The notes under the pieces are model-generated. The model was not told the DNA's origin, made no database searches, and was given only the letters and a program-made list of their open reading frames with translations. From Parastagonospora avenae f. sp. tritici 18332-5 (Eukaryota > Ascomycota > Dothideomycetes > Pleosporales > Phaeosphaeriaceae): 64,000 nucleotides of DNA. Location of the stretch: assembly GCA_022559985.1 (NCBI GenBank), contig JAFJTR010000040.1, positions 202,372 to 266,371 on the forward strand. Reading direction: 5' to 3'. The translations under genes were made by a program, and so were the position numbers. How positions within the stretch are numbered: the stretch's first letter is position 1; every line of letters begins with the position of its first letter. Shown here piece after piece: positions 1-10,700 of the stretch.

Positions 1-303
1 GCTGGTGAAGAGGGACATAAGGTCAATGGCATGCTCGGTGTCGAAGATCTATCAGACTTTTCCGTCACGGAGAGGAACGAGAGGACGGGTAACCTCTACT
101 TCAACAAATTTGAGCTCATGTTTTCAACGAGGAATGCGTCACTACGGGTGACGAAATTTGCGAGAGATGCGCTTCTTCATCCAATAGCCAATTATCCGGG
201 GGTGCTGAATGTCTCGGAAGCATACGCTCAGGGCCAGGGGATATGGGAAGGAGAACCGGTAGAGATTTTCGGCCACGTGGAGCAGATATCAACTTTGGCG
301 TAG
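1..303 (+). CDS. 3' end of an unidentified protein-coding gene (truncated by window edge)
   Basis: The frame is open from base 1 to a TAG at 301-303, giving about 100 residues with no start visible inside the window. The first methionine (position 31) is preceded by ten in-frame codons, so the gene probably begins upstream. The composition is protein-like (FNKFELMF, FARDALLHPIANYPG), with no transmembrane segment or recognisable motif. I do not recognise the family. The next feature, a decayed dehydrogenase on the opposite strand, begins about 155 bp downstream, so the two converge. It could be a spurious open frame, but the balanced composition and lack of low complexity favour a real terminal exon. 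Confidence 0.4.
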   Translation, partial: AGEEGHKVNGMLGVEDLSDFSVTERNERTGNLYFNKFELMFSTRNASLRVTKFARDALLHPIANYPGVLNVSEAYAQGQGIWEGEPVEIFGHVEQISTLA

Positions 304-458
304 AAGCTGAGTTACGGATACCCTTTGCAGAGTCTCAGGTGTTGACCACCACCATGTGTCACAGGCCGAAAACTGGTTAATGTTGGATCGCCGAAGTCAA
401 TGAAACATGCTTAAAATGATAGACAATACACTCCAAGCTCCGCACTCATGTCAGATTT

Positions 459-1440
459 CTACCAGTTCATCTCCTGCCCATTGTACTACAGAAACCGCCC
501 AGAGCTTTCCATATCCATGCCTTCCATAATCCTCACCATACCTTGTACGGATTCAACGAGATCGACATCCCCTTTCCTGCCGGGAAGATCTGTCGGCACA
601 CGACCAGGATGCACCGCGACAATAGCGACGTTCGTTTTAGTAGCCTTGAAATCGGCTGCCAAACTTGCTGTCTGCATGTTGAGCGACGCCTTCGCCATTC
701 GGTAGCTCATTCATCCCACATCCGTGTCTGTGGAACGTCAGGCGAGGACTTAATTGGCGTTAATGGACGTACCATTGATGGGAGCGAGGTCTGAGGAGAT
801 GTTGATGATTTTCCCCGGAGAGCCTGCAGAGAGGAGGGGAGCGAAATGCTTCGTCGCGAGGAATGGTCCCTGTTCCCTACTGTGAGAGGAGACAACGGTT
901 TAGTAATTCAGTTCCTACCACTGCCATGATCTTGAATTTCGTCAGGATCGTGTCTTGTGTTTCTTCCTCCCAGAATCTCGGGGCCGTGCCTACACCCAAT
1001 AATGGCTTAGTACATGATATGAACAGGTCGTGGGTGTCGGACCTCACCTCCACAGTTGATGAGCACGTCGAGCTTACCAGATATCTCGATCGCATTCGAA
1101 GCTGTGATGATGCTTTGCTTGTCCAGGTAATCAACTTCAAGGACTTTCACACCAAGGCTGTGCAGCTGCGAATAAGTTAGTCACGCGCCACGTTTCGTGC
1201 GCAAAGTTCAAACGCACAACCTCTGCGGTTGGAGCTTGATTGCTTTGTGGTCGAATTGTGCCTCATACTGTATACTGCTACTCTACAAGAGTGCGGACGA
1301 GTCGTAGTCCGATACCTCTGCTGGCACCTAGATTCGCGTCAGCATGATGCATCGAGCTCGCGGTCCTGAAAGCTCCACAGACATACCTATGACGAGGACG
1401 CTTTTCCCTAGTCCTTTTATCTTGCGAAGTTGCTTTGTCT
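459..1440 (-). pseudogene. Decayed short-chain dehydrogenase/reductase (carbonyl-reductase-like)
   Basis: Spliced by eye on the minus strand, the segment shows SDR landmarks in order. These are a Rossmann glycine motif (GASRGIGL, restored across an intron with its 5' site at 1386), a VDYLDKQS strand, LDVLINCGG, an FLATKHFAPLL helix, IINISS before the active site, and YRMAKASLNMQTASLA carrying the catalytic Tyr and Lys. Introns with branch sites are still visible (for example one removing a stop after CGG). The frame is broken at least four times: a TAG after the first helix (1278-1280), a one-base phase mismatch near 895-900, a TGA just before the active-site Tyr (711-713), and a TAG (486-488) ahead of YNGQEMNW and the expected terminal stop at 459. 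The 5' start is not clear. An unusual splice pattern could rescue one lesion but not all. Confidence 0.72.
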
Positions 1441-1920
1441 GTTCCGTATGATTCTGTGCGCTCAAAGTCGTAATCAGCTAGGCCAGTTGTGCAGGCAAAA
1501 TTGAGTTGTGAAGTAAGTAGACCATGGTACTAGTCGATGGATACAAACCATGGCATCGACATTTGGGGTGATCGTGCAAACGGCAGAGCATACAAACGGT
1601 ACGAGGATCAATGCGCTGTTTGTAACACTAGCCAACAACGTCTATGCTTCGGGCTGTGCGATTTGTTGGAGGTACCTTGTCGAATGACGGCTCGAGAACA
1701 TGTAGAATATAGAACGGCTTATTATTCTATAGATTTGGCCCATTGTAGAGATATGATAACAGCCCAGCCAGAGTAATCCAAAAATTACGGAGACACTCTT
1801 TCTTGACACTCTAGCACTGCAGCTCCCTCTACTCGCATAGGTCTTGTTTCAACAGGTCCTCTTCGTCACGCTTCACGGTCCCAGTTACTCGCCGCTGACA
1901 AGTCGATATGAAGGTATAGA

Positions 1921-2205
1921 CTAGCACAGCCTCTGAAAACCAGATATTAGCTCGCGATCAAACACACTCAAAGAAGCCCAAGTACAACGTACCAATCCAG
2001 GGTTGCAAACCGCGCAATTCCGGCCCGGGCAGCACGACGGCCCGCGATACTCTCCACCAACATTGCAACAATGCCCACAGGTGCGGCCTTGAGGGTTTCG
2101 CGCGTCCAGAGCGCTCTCTTCATAAGATACTTGGCCGGCTTCGAATGTAGGCGAAGCAGCCGCCAGCCCGACGAGCAGGACGGAGACGATGGAGTAGAAA
2201 CGCAT
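1921..2205 (-). CDS. Small secreted cysteine-rich protein (74 aa, eight cysteines)
   Basis: Two exons, 1993-2205 and 1921-1932, flank a 60-nt GTACGT...CAG intron with a GCTAAT branch site. The spliced product has 74 residues. Residues 1-18 form a signal peptide (MRFYSIVSVLLVGLAAAS), followed by a short acidic spacer. The mature part carries eight cysteines: TCGHCC, SCC, NCAVC and a final C contributed by the second exon. Splicing replaces a longer read-through tail and gives an even cysteine number, which supports the model. Such proteins are exported and disulfide-bonded; in plant- or animal-associated fungi many act as effectors, but nothing here proves that. No homologue is recognised. The neighbour on one side is a pseudogene, and the other side is a 1.3-kb intergenic stretch. 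Confidence 0.66.
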   Translation of the reverse strand: MRFYSIVSVLLVGLAAASPTFEAGQVSYEESALDARNPQGRTCGHCCNVGGEYRGPSCCPGRNCAVCNPGLVRCTWASLSVFDRELISGFQRLC

Positions 2206-3532
2206 GATTGCGAGGCAAGTTATAAACGAATGTCTGAAAGAAAGGTAAATTTGGTGTTTCGAAGGAAATGAATATGTGGAGGTAGAGACTGACGATGTTG
2301 ATGTTGAATTTCCAACACGACTTCAGCAACTTTATTTGTACTCTGTTCTTGACCCAAGACCATAGAGACCGAACATGCCACCGTCGCACTGATCAGACGC
2401 ATCTAATGTAATGAGTACTTTCTCACGATCAGCACTACAACCCCTGCTCGGCTCGTGTGGCGCGCGGGCAGGGTTGGGACTTGTGGTAAAGGCCACACGC
2501 AGACTCGAGCTACGTTCCCGAGCTACGTTCCCGAGCTGGGGGATGATTGCGCAAGCAATCATGAATGGTGCCGCCGTTGGTATGTATATACATTCTGGAC
2601 CGGGGTGGTAGTGCGTTGCGATTGAAGAACGTGGGATACCCAAACAAAGCACATGTCGAGCTTGAAGCTTTCATGGCAACGACGCCGTGTACCGAAACCT
2701 CGTACACTGCTTCATTTTTTCAATGCATCGCATGATGTTATGCTGTCCAGGGCAGGTCCAAACATACAGGTGCATCGCCACAGTTGCCCCATCCGACGAG
2801 GCTGTTGTTCAACACAAGGAAGGACCGGCTCGTCACTTCCCCAGAATTAGGCCAGCATACCAGAGCACGCCCAGTCGGCGCGGACAAATGTCAGCCAGAC
2901 ATACAGTCCTTGGCTAATTAAGGGTCGAGATGAGACAGATGTCATGCAGCAGATGTGGTCCAGACGCCATCATACTTGGAGCACATCGTTGTTTCATGCT
3001 AGCTCAACTCACCACATCAATGATGATGGCCGTTGAGATCGCGCTTGTGTCTGCGGGCTGATCCGAACCCTTCGTTAGCAGCATCCTCCCTTCCAACGTT
3101 CTCCTTGCCCTTCATTCAGGGCTCACGAATCCAGGCACGACGTGGTTAGTGCTTACCTCTGGCCAACCGGAAAATTTCCGAGATCTCGACGCACTGCCTT
3201 GGCAAGGCTGTCAGGTTCGCTTACACTTGCCAGAAACAAGAGTTGTCATATAGCAATCTTTCATTTGCAGTGTTGCGGTATCTTGTTTGGCGTTGTGGTG
3301 CTGCTTCGAGACCGCGCGTCGAATTGTCACGATAGTGGCCGTGCAAACTGTGAATGGGTGATGGGGTAGACAATCGATTTGTCAAGTCACGAAGACCCTA
3401 CGATGATCGAAGACACTGTCGTGACAATCAGATTGAACTACTACAAAACATCCCAAAGTGGATGCATGCGATGCGATCCCCATCTTTACACCTCATGAAC
3501 GCCTATGTATGCAACCCTCCCTTCTACGCGTC
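2206..3532. other. Intergenic stretch, no supported gene
   Basis: About 1.3 kb between the small secreted protein and the C-terminus of the Tre1-like gene. Open frames are short, overlap each other and show no domain. A 13-bp direct repeat (GAGCTACGTTCCC) occurs twice head to tail at 2507-2532. The part next to 2205 should contain the promoter of the secreted-protein gene. Confidence 0.6.
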
Positions 3533-6278
3533 TTACAGCGCATCCCCCGCACGATTCAAAATATCCGCCGTCATCTTGATCGCCTTGGCCGCGAGGGTCC
3601 AATCCTTCTTCTCCACGGCGTCCCTGATGAACGGATACACGGAGCTCTCGAGCCCGTTTTCCGCGTCAGGTGCGAAGATGGCGTGTTTGAATTGTGTGCG
3701 GCCGGGTAACTATTCGTTCATTAGCATCGAGGTTCGTATCTGCGAAAGTGGGATTGGATGAGGTACTCACGCCATGTTCCCCTTTATCATCCTTCCCCGT
3801 TGCCAAATCCAACAGATTACTCTCAAACCGCGCAATCTGACTATTATGCGTGATCCGCTGCATCGTAACACTTTGCGTCTCAAACCCGCCCGTCGCATAC
3901 ACCTGGTTATACCAATAACTCTCCCACTTGTGAAAGTCGTCTGCTTTCTTCTTCAGCCCCGTCAGCGAGTCGACGAGCGGCTGGAAAATTTCAATATCGT
4001 AGCCAGCAACGGCCTGTGCTTCTGTCCAGTCGAGCAGCTTCTGGCCTTCTTCTTGCAGGTGATGCGCGTAGTGGTCGATTTTCAGCGGCATGATGGGGTC
4101 CTGGGCGATTTCGAGGATGAGCAGGACCCAGATTTGCGCGAGGAGCGTGTGGTAGGACCAGCCTGGGTCGATGTATTTGGCCATCCATGAGTAGGTTTCG
4201 TAGCAGGAGCCGGATAGTGGGTTGGAGGATGGGGAGTTTGAGGGAGAGTCGGAGAAGCCGAATTCGATCGATGATGTGCCAGTGATGTACTGGAAGGGTG
4301 CGGTGTCGCTGCCAGCACCGAGGTTGCCAATTTCGCTGCTCTTAGTTTCCCAAAGCTCTTTCAGTGTCTTGTTTTCGCGCGGGTCGGTCAGGCGGTCGAT
4401 GACGCGGCCCCAGGCGTGCTGGAAGATGGGAGAGCCCTTGGCCCAGAGCTGCTCGCCAGTGATTCCAACGTCGACGTTGAGGTAGGCGATGGCGTTTTCG
4501 CGGAGAGCATCGACATTCGCCTCGACGTGCTCGGTGGAGCCGATCTTATTGTACTCTCCGGCGTCCCAAGACGCGAATTCAATCGTACGGAGGGGGCGCC
4601 ATCCTTGGGCGCGAAGCTCACCCAGTACACGTGCGACTTCGAGCATGACAGCCGTGCCAGAACCAGGATCTGCTGCGCCAAAGCACCACGAATCGCGGTG
4701 ATTACCAACAATAATCTTTCGTGCTCCGTCTTCCATGCCTCTGAAGGTGCCGAAAATGTTCGTAACAAGCTGCTGAGGTGCCTCGTCCGGGAAGTTTTGC
4801 AAGTTGACCTTTGGAGCAGTATCAGGATGGCCGGAGAACCACTCATCGCCAACATCTGGCACGCCGCCACGCCACTCGGATGGCAGCTTCTCGCCAGAAC
4901 CCTTCAACGACTGCAGCAGCTTCTGCGCGTCTTTCCATGAAAGCGGTAAACTCGGAATCTTCGGTAACGCAGGGTTGTCCTGCTGTAAGACGCGCTCGAC
5001 CTTTTTGACGCTCGCTTTTCCAGGAGTTGTGACATCGCCCATGATCATGTTCGTTTGCGCGACCGAGCCCCGCTGAACACTCTCGCCAGGCCTCCACTTG
5101 CCATCCGGCCACGGATTGCCCTTTTTGAAACCATCGTCTGCAGGATCCGAGTAGACGAGTACACCGACACATCCAGAATTCTGCGCAGCCTTGACTTTCA
5201 TCGCGAGATCCGGCTGTGTTCCATAAGTTCGACATAGCACGACCGCGCCTTGTACATCGATGCCACTGTCCCATAACCTCTTGAAATCCTTCTTGTCGCA
5301 GTAGTTGACGTATATGAGCGGCCCGGTAACATTTCCAGATGCCGACATTCCATGGTACGCAGGCGTCTGCGCCTTCGGCGGATTGAACACAGGCGGCTCT
5401 TCGAGTTTCGCTTCCCAGCGCTTCTCCGGCGGATCCACGATAGCGACTTTTCGGCCATCTGGCTTCGCATAGTTCATGTATGCCCAGTACTCGTCGTGCG
5501 TGTATGTGTCCATGTGCGCGTCCTTGAACTTGCCCTCGATCCACTGGCCCAGCACGTAGCTCCCCTCGGTCCCGCCCACGTGGTCGTAGCTCGTGATGTA
5601 CTCGAGACTCTTCTCTATGCGCCAGCCCTCGACGCTTGACAGCGCCGTCCCTCGCACCCATTCCGGATTGAACTGCGCGCCGAACCCGCCGCCCATGGGC
5701 ACCACCTCGCTCACCACGAGCAAGTACACCAGCGAGATGATCAGTATCAGACCGCATAGCCGTGCTATCACGGACCAGCCGGGCCTGTATTCTTCCGGCA
5801 TGGTCGGTATGCGCTGCGTGAACCAGGTCCAGTCCGGGCGCCACTTGTCGGGCCATCGTATGCGCGGGAGATTGAAGCTCGAGAAGGAATTGGTGATGCT
5901 GTAGAAGCGTTTTGAGAATCTCGAGCTGGAGCGATTGCGGCGAGCGCGTCCTTCTTCGACAGATTCAGGGTCCAAGATCTCCATCTCTTCCATAGTCTGC
6001 CTCAAGTCCTCATCCTGGCTCTCGCGCACCGGACTCCCGAGCTCCGAGTCCCCGTCGTCCACCGACTGCACTGAGGGCGCCTGGTAGTATCCATGGCGTC
6101 GTCGCTGGTCGGACTGGATATGCGTGTCGGGGCCCAGGAGGCCCTGCCGCTCGGCGTCGTCGCTGACTTCGTTGGGACCGAGGCGCGCGGAGGCATGGCG
6201 AGACGACGTCGCCTCTTCATATGTGGGAATCGGTGGCGGTGTGGGCGGGCGCTCGTAGCGGTGTTTCTCGTCGGACAT
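3533..6278 (-). CDS. Transferrin-receptor-like / M28 pseudo-peptidase membrane protein (Tre1/Tre2-like)
   Basis: Exons 3771-6278 and 3533-3709 flank a 61-nt intron; splicing restores the conserved GLPGRTQFKHAIFAP tail and gives 894 aa. Order: disordered N-terminal cytoplasmic region with a PY-like motif (PPIPTYEEATSS, residues 15-26), one membrane segment (about 168-192), a PA-type insert, an M28 fold (about 510-700) and a TfR-like dimerisation domain. The M28 positions for His (527) and two Asp (537, 603) zinc ligands are kept. The catalytic Glu of the usual DAEE motif is Gly574 (WDAGEY), and the last zinc-binding His is Gly690 (SGSCYET). In yeast, Tre1/Tre2 are non-enzymatic adaptors working with Bsd2 and Rsp5 in vacuolar sorting of metal transporters; a similar role is inferred. 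A glutamate carboxypeptidase label would be misleading. Confidence 0.85.
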
Positions 6279-6750
6279 GGCGGGTTATGGTGGCACGCAG
6301 GTCCCCGTATCGTGGGACGCTGCACCAGGCGGGTGCACTGCTAACTGTTGTAGGGGGGCGGCGACCAATCGTCCGGAAGGTGGTGGGATTAGGTATGCGA
6401 CCGTATGCGCGTATACATGGCGGAATGGCAGTGGTAGGGAGCGACTACAGTATAAAATAATAGAAATAGAAAAAGAGAAGCGTCTTGGAAGGGAGAGGAT
6501 GCGTGCGCGGCACTGCGGCACTTGGGGTCGAGTATGGTGGTCGTGTCTGGACATAGCGGCGCACCACCGAAGACCGCCGAGCTCGTTTCTGGCTTGGAAC
6601 CTTGAAACATTGCAACAACTCTCGACATGAATTTTCGTGCAGCAATTGTTTGAGCATGCAAGTCGTCACGTGTAGTATTGCGGCACGCGACACTGTTTAG
6701 GCGAATGTGAGGTATTCTCAGGGTCAATTGATCGGTTCCAGCCAAGACAT

Positions 6751-7726
6751 CTACATGCCCCTTCCACCAGTAACCTTGATCGTCTCGCCATTAACATAGC
6801 TCATCAACGGACTCGCCAGTGCCAGGACCGCACTCGCAGCCTCCGTCGCCGAACCCGGTCGCCTCAATGGGATATCAATGTACTCCATTCCCTTGGCCGC
6901 TGCCTTCTGCGCACTCGGTATACCCAGCGCAACCTTCTCACCATCTGCCGTTGTAACAAACGCACCCTCTTCCTTCGCCGCCGTCAACCTCGTCTGGATA
7001 TGTCCAAACGCAACCGTGTTCGCGCGTACGCCGAAGCTGGGACCCCACCTACACAATCGTCAGTATGAAGGCATGTATAAATATCTGGGACAACATACTC
7101 CTTCGCAATCGTCTTCGTCATACCCGTGACACCCGCCTTCGCCAGCGCATAGTTGATCTGCCCCGCATTCCCATTAACACCGCTGGTACTCGAGATATTG
7201 ATAATATTCCTGGGCTCGCCGTCCTTGACCCTAAAGTACGGCGCCGCCTGCCTGACGATCTTGAACGGCGCGGTTCCGTGCAGGTCGACAATGGTGTGCC
7301 ACTGCTTGTCCGTCATCTTGTGGATCACGCCGTCCCACGTGTATCCGGCGTTGTTGACGATGATGTGGATCTTGCCGTTGCCGAATTCCGCGGCCTTTTC
7401 GATGAGCGTCTTGATGTACGCGTCGTCGAGCACGTCGCCGGGGACGGCGATGGCGCTGCCGCCGTTGGATTTGATGGCGTCGACGACGGATTGGGCTTTC
7501 TCTGTGATAGCTGTTAGATATGTTGATTGCGATTGAGGTTTGCATCGAGCTTACTGGCGTCTACATCCGCAACCACCACCTTCGCGCCCTCGTTCGCAAA
7601 CAGCCGCGCTGCCTCTGCGCCAATTCCCTGTCCTGAACCTGTGATGATGGCGACCTGGCCAGCCAACATACCCTTGGGGTAGTTAAGATGGCCCGCGATC
7701 TGGTTTGCACGATTAGATGCGGACAT
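6751..7726 (-). CDS. FabG-like short-chain dehydrogenase/reductase
   Basis: Three exons (7555-7726, 7099-7501, 6751-7048) with 53- and 50-nt introns give 290 aa. Motifs in order are the NAD(P)-binding TGSGQGIG near residue 30, NNAG, INISSTSG with the catalytic Ser, and NYALAKAGV with the Tyr and Lys of the active site. The C-terminal VNGETIKVTGG motif is typical of 3-oxoacyl-ACP-reductase-like SDRs. It probably reduces a keto group or oxidises an alcohol; the substrate cannot be read from sequence. There is no peroxisomal SKL end, since the protein ends GGRGM, and no clear mitochondrial presequence. It lies 472 bp upstream of the Tre1-like gene on the same strand and is unrelated in lesions to the decayed SDR at the left edge. 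Confidence 0.88.
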
Positions 7727-10700
7727 GTTGAATTTGCTGTTTCAGAGAATGCAGTATTGTTACGAATTCGGCTACGTCAAGTGTCTACAGGAAAGTGCAG
7801 GGCTTATGAGATTCTTCAAATGCGGAGTAAGACTACCGCATCGGCCGGCCTCATCTTCACAAACCGAGGTTCATTTGCATGACGCCGAATTAGGCTCGAA
7901 AGGGTATGGTTCGGCTTTGTGCTTCGGCTGACTCGATTGCAACACCATGGACATTTCATGATTCCAAACAATTTTTTACGTTCACACAAGATCGGCCCAG
8001 CAAGACTATATGAACCAATTGACCAACATTTGGCACCAACACACATAGGCTGAGCCAAACCCCATTTTCAACCCGGCACAATCGACGATACTGATAAGAA
8101 TCATAGCAGTGAGCATGCCGAAGCAAGCTTTATACCCGCGGAGTCTACCTGCAATATCGTTCGTACCAGCATGTGATTTTTCGACACCAGCTTCCCACAA
8201 ACATGGTGAGCGTCGATTGCATGTTTCTAACATACATAGCTTCAACAAGAACCGCGCCGTCACGCCGGACAACATCGTCCATCATCTCTGCTACCCTGTA
8301 AATCATACAGTATCTCAACCTTGTATTCCCACACCAGGCTTAAGCATACCGAAAAGCAGAAGTACATGGGAAACACGTCTCCCAAGCCGCCGACATGACA
8401 TTATCAACCTTCTGGCTTTAGAGAAAAGAACATTAGCTTGGGCATTTAGAATTCTCTTAGAACATTATTAAGAATTTTTTCTATAGAGAAGAAGATTGGA
8501 AGGCGAGCGTAAGGGTGAGCTTTTATAGTCGCGGGAAAAGGTCAGAGACTTGTAGCAGCCGATTTTGACTTTGGACAGAACATGTGCTGTATTCATACTT
8601 GCTTTTGTTCATCAAGTAAAATACAGGATTTTGGGCTTGCTGGCGACACTGGCTGAAGGCTTTTAAGGTAGGATAGTGTCTGAGAGCGACGGCAACATGA
8701 AGTACCATGAATCTGCCTTAGGGTGGAAGAGGAAGACATTAACTCTTGCATCATCGTTTTTGGACTATGAGAGTGCGAGGAAGAGTGGTTGAAGAACACG
8801 AGTTCGCATAGAACAGGCTGCGTGCAAGATGCAGAAGCCTTTTCCATGACGCCAACATCACGATCTCCCAAATGAATTTCAGCATCAGTTGTCAGCGCAA
8901 AGCAGGCGCTCATCAGAGGCATAGATTGTTCCTGACATGGATTTCTTACAACATAACAAGGACATACTGGAGTTTTTGATTAGGAAAACAAAGTCTTGTG
9001 TTGGGAAAGAGAGTATGTGTGTTGCGATCCAAATTTTATATTCGCCGGAGGCCTATGAAGCATGTTGATGTCGAATTTTTGCGAGCATAGCGGACGAATA
9101 GTATTTATTTGAGAGTAGGTGCAACAACATGATTTTCCGAGTCCATCTGGTCATAGATGGTCTTTTGGACCTCTTCTAGACCCCAGAGACATTGCTCAGC
9201 GCAGCTATCATCGAGTAGGTCCAATGCAGGTATCTGGCGCAGAAAAACATGAGACATTATGAATCTATTCTTTTCGGCACAGAAACATAAGAACTCTTCA
9301 TGAAGACTTTTGGTAATATGAGACATTGCAATATTCCACAATCTGGGGTACAGTCGACGTGGCGAGGGAGCTTTATACCCATGCTTCTGGGAGACAGGTG
9401 CAGACATGAGACCATCCGTGTGACTTTTTGATACTGCGAGTGTCGATAATGTGTTAATTCCGATTCTAGCGCTGAACAAGACTGTCTTTATTGTAGTGAT
9501 GTCAACAAGCCAGCCAGAGGGTCAACCTCTGCTTGATGATTACCCTTTAGAGTTTAGCGGAAGCCTATATAGGCCTAGCAGTTACTTCAATAGGTTAGAC
9601 TCGAGCTCAAATGCCCGGCTCGGCTGGCTTGTTGACATCTCTGCTTTATTGAGCTTAGAGGCGCGGCTGGCTGTCTGAGCTCATACAGAGTTGGACGCCT
9701 CTTTTTTGGAACGACAGCAACATATTACGATCTCGGGTTTTTTGGAGCAGCAAAGTCATGCTGTGATAGGATGCACATTTCTGATTTGTCATATAGCAAG
9801 ATAGGGTTCAGGTATACCTTCGTAGCACCCACGTTCATGGATCAATCAATACCAATACCAGTCACCAGAAGACCCTCGTTGCTGTTATTCACCCCATACG
9901 ATCGTACAAGTCCTACCAACAGGCGATAGGTGAAATGGCACTAGTAGCTATTCAGAAGCACGACTTGGATGTCGAGAACATTGAACCCTGCAATGTGAAT
10001 ATAAAAAGGCCTCATGTCCATGTGGCAACGTTCCATCACTACCGAAAGCGTCGCGAAAGTGAGGTTTATAGGACATAAGTAGGAACGATTCCTTTCAGAA
10101 AAGACGCAGACATGGAAGGTTCGTGCGATCTTTTCTTTTGTAATGCCAAACAGAAAAAGTATTATTTGAGAACGGAGAGTAGCAGTGCCAGAGAAGAAAT
10201 AAATATCAAAGTGCTTGCACTGGGCAAACACATCTGTTGTGGTCTCTAGATCTTTGAGATACATATGTAGCATGGATATTCGCAGCGTTTATGTTAGACC
10301 GCGCTTCTGCCAGCACGATGGTCGTATAGCATGCTTCCTCCAAGAGACATGGAGCATTTTTGCATTGGTTTGGAAAGAATGCAAAAAAGCACTGAGAGTT
10401 AATTGTACACTTCACTCTCCTCCGGACACCATTTGGCATTTCCACTTGTGTTTTGAGAGTTGGCCAAACACAGACATAGCAAGACTGGCATATTCTTTTG
10501 GACAACTAGATATGGGTTTGGTGACTCGGAGCAACGGTGATACAGGGTGCTGTACATATACGTGGATATTGTGCTTACAAGCAGCAAACTCGGTGCAAAC
10601 ATCCCGTGGATGCTAGCGTCCTTTTGTTTCGAAGTTGCCTTGAGGGATATTCATTAAGCCCATGCGCAATGAAAGGACGGGGTTGAGATTTCGTGTCCAT

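Noticed and set aside
2507..2532. Two-copy 13-bp direct repeat as a transposon footprint
   Set aside because: Adjacent copies with nothing between them and no terminal inverted repeats; a simple local duplication.
10215..10616. 133-codon plus-strand frame
   Set aside because: Antisense to the module-type region, no motif, and its cysteines and tryptophans are scattered without pattern.
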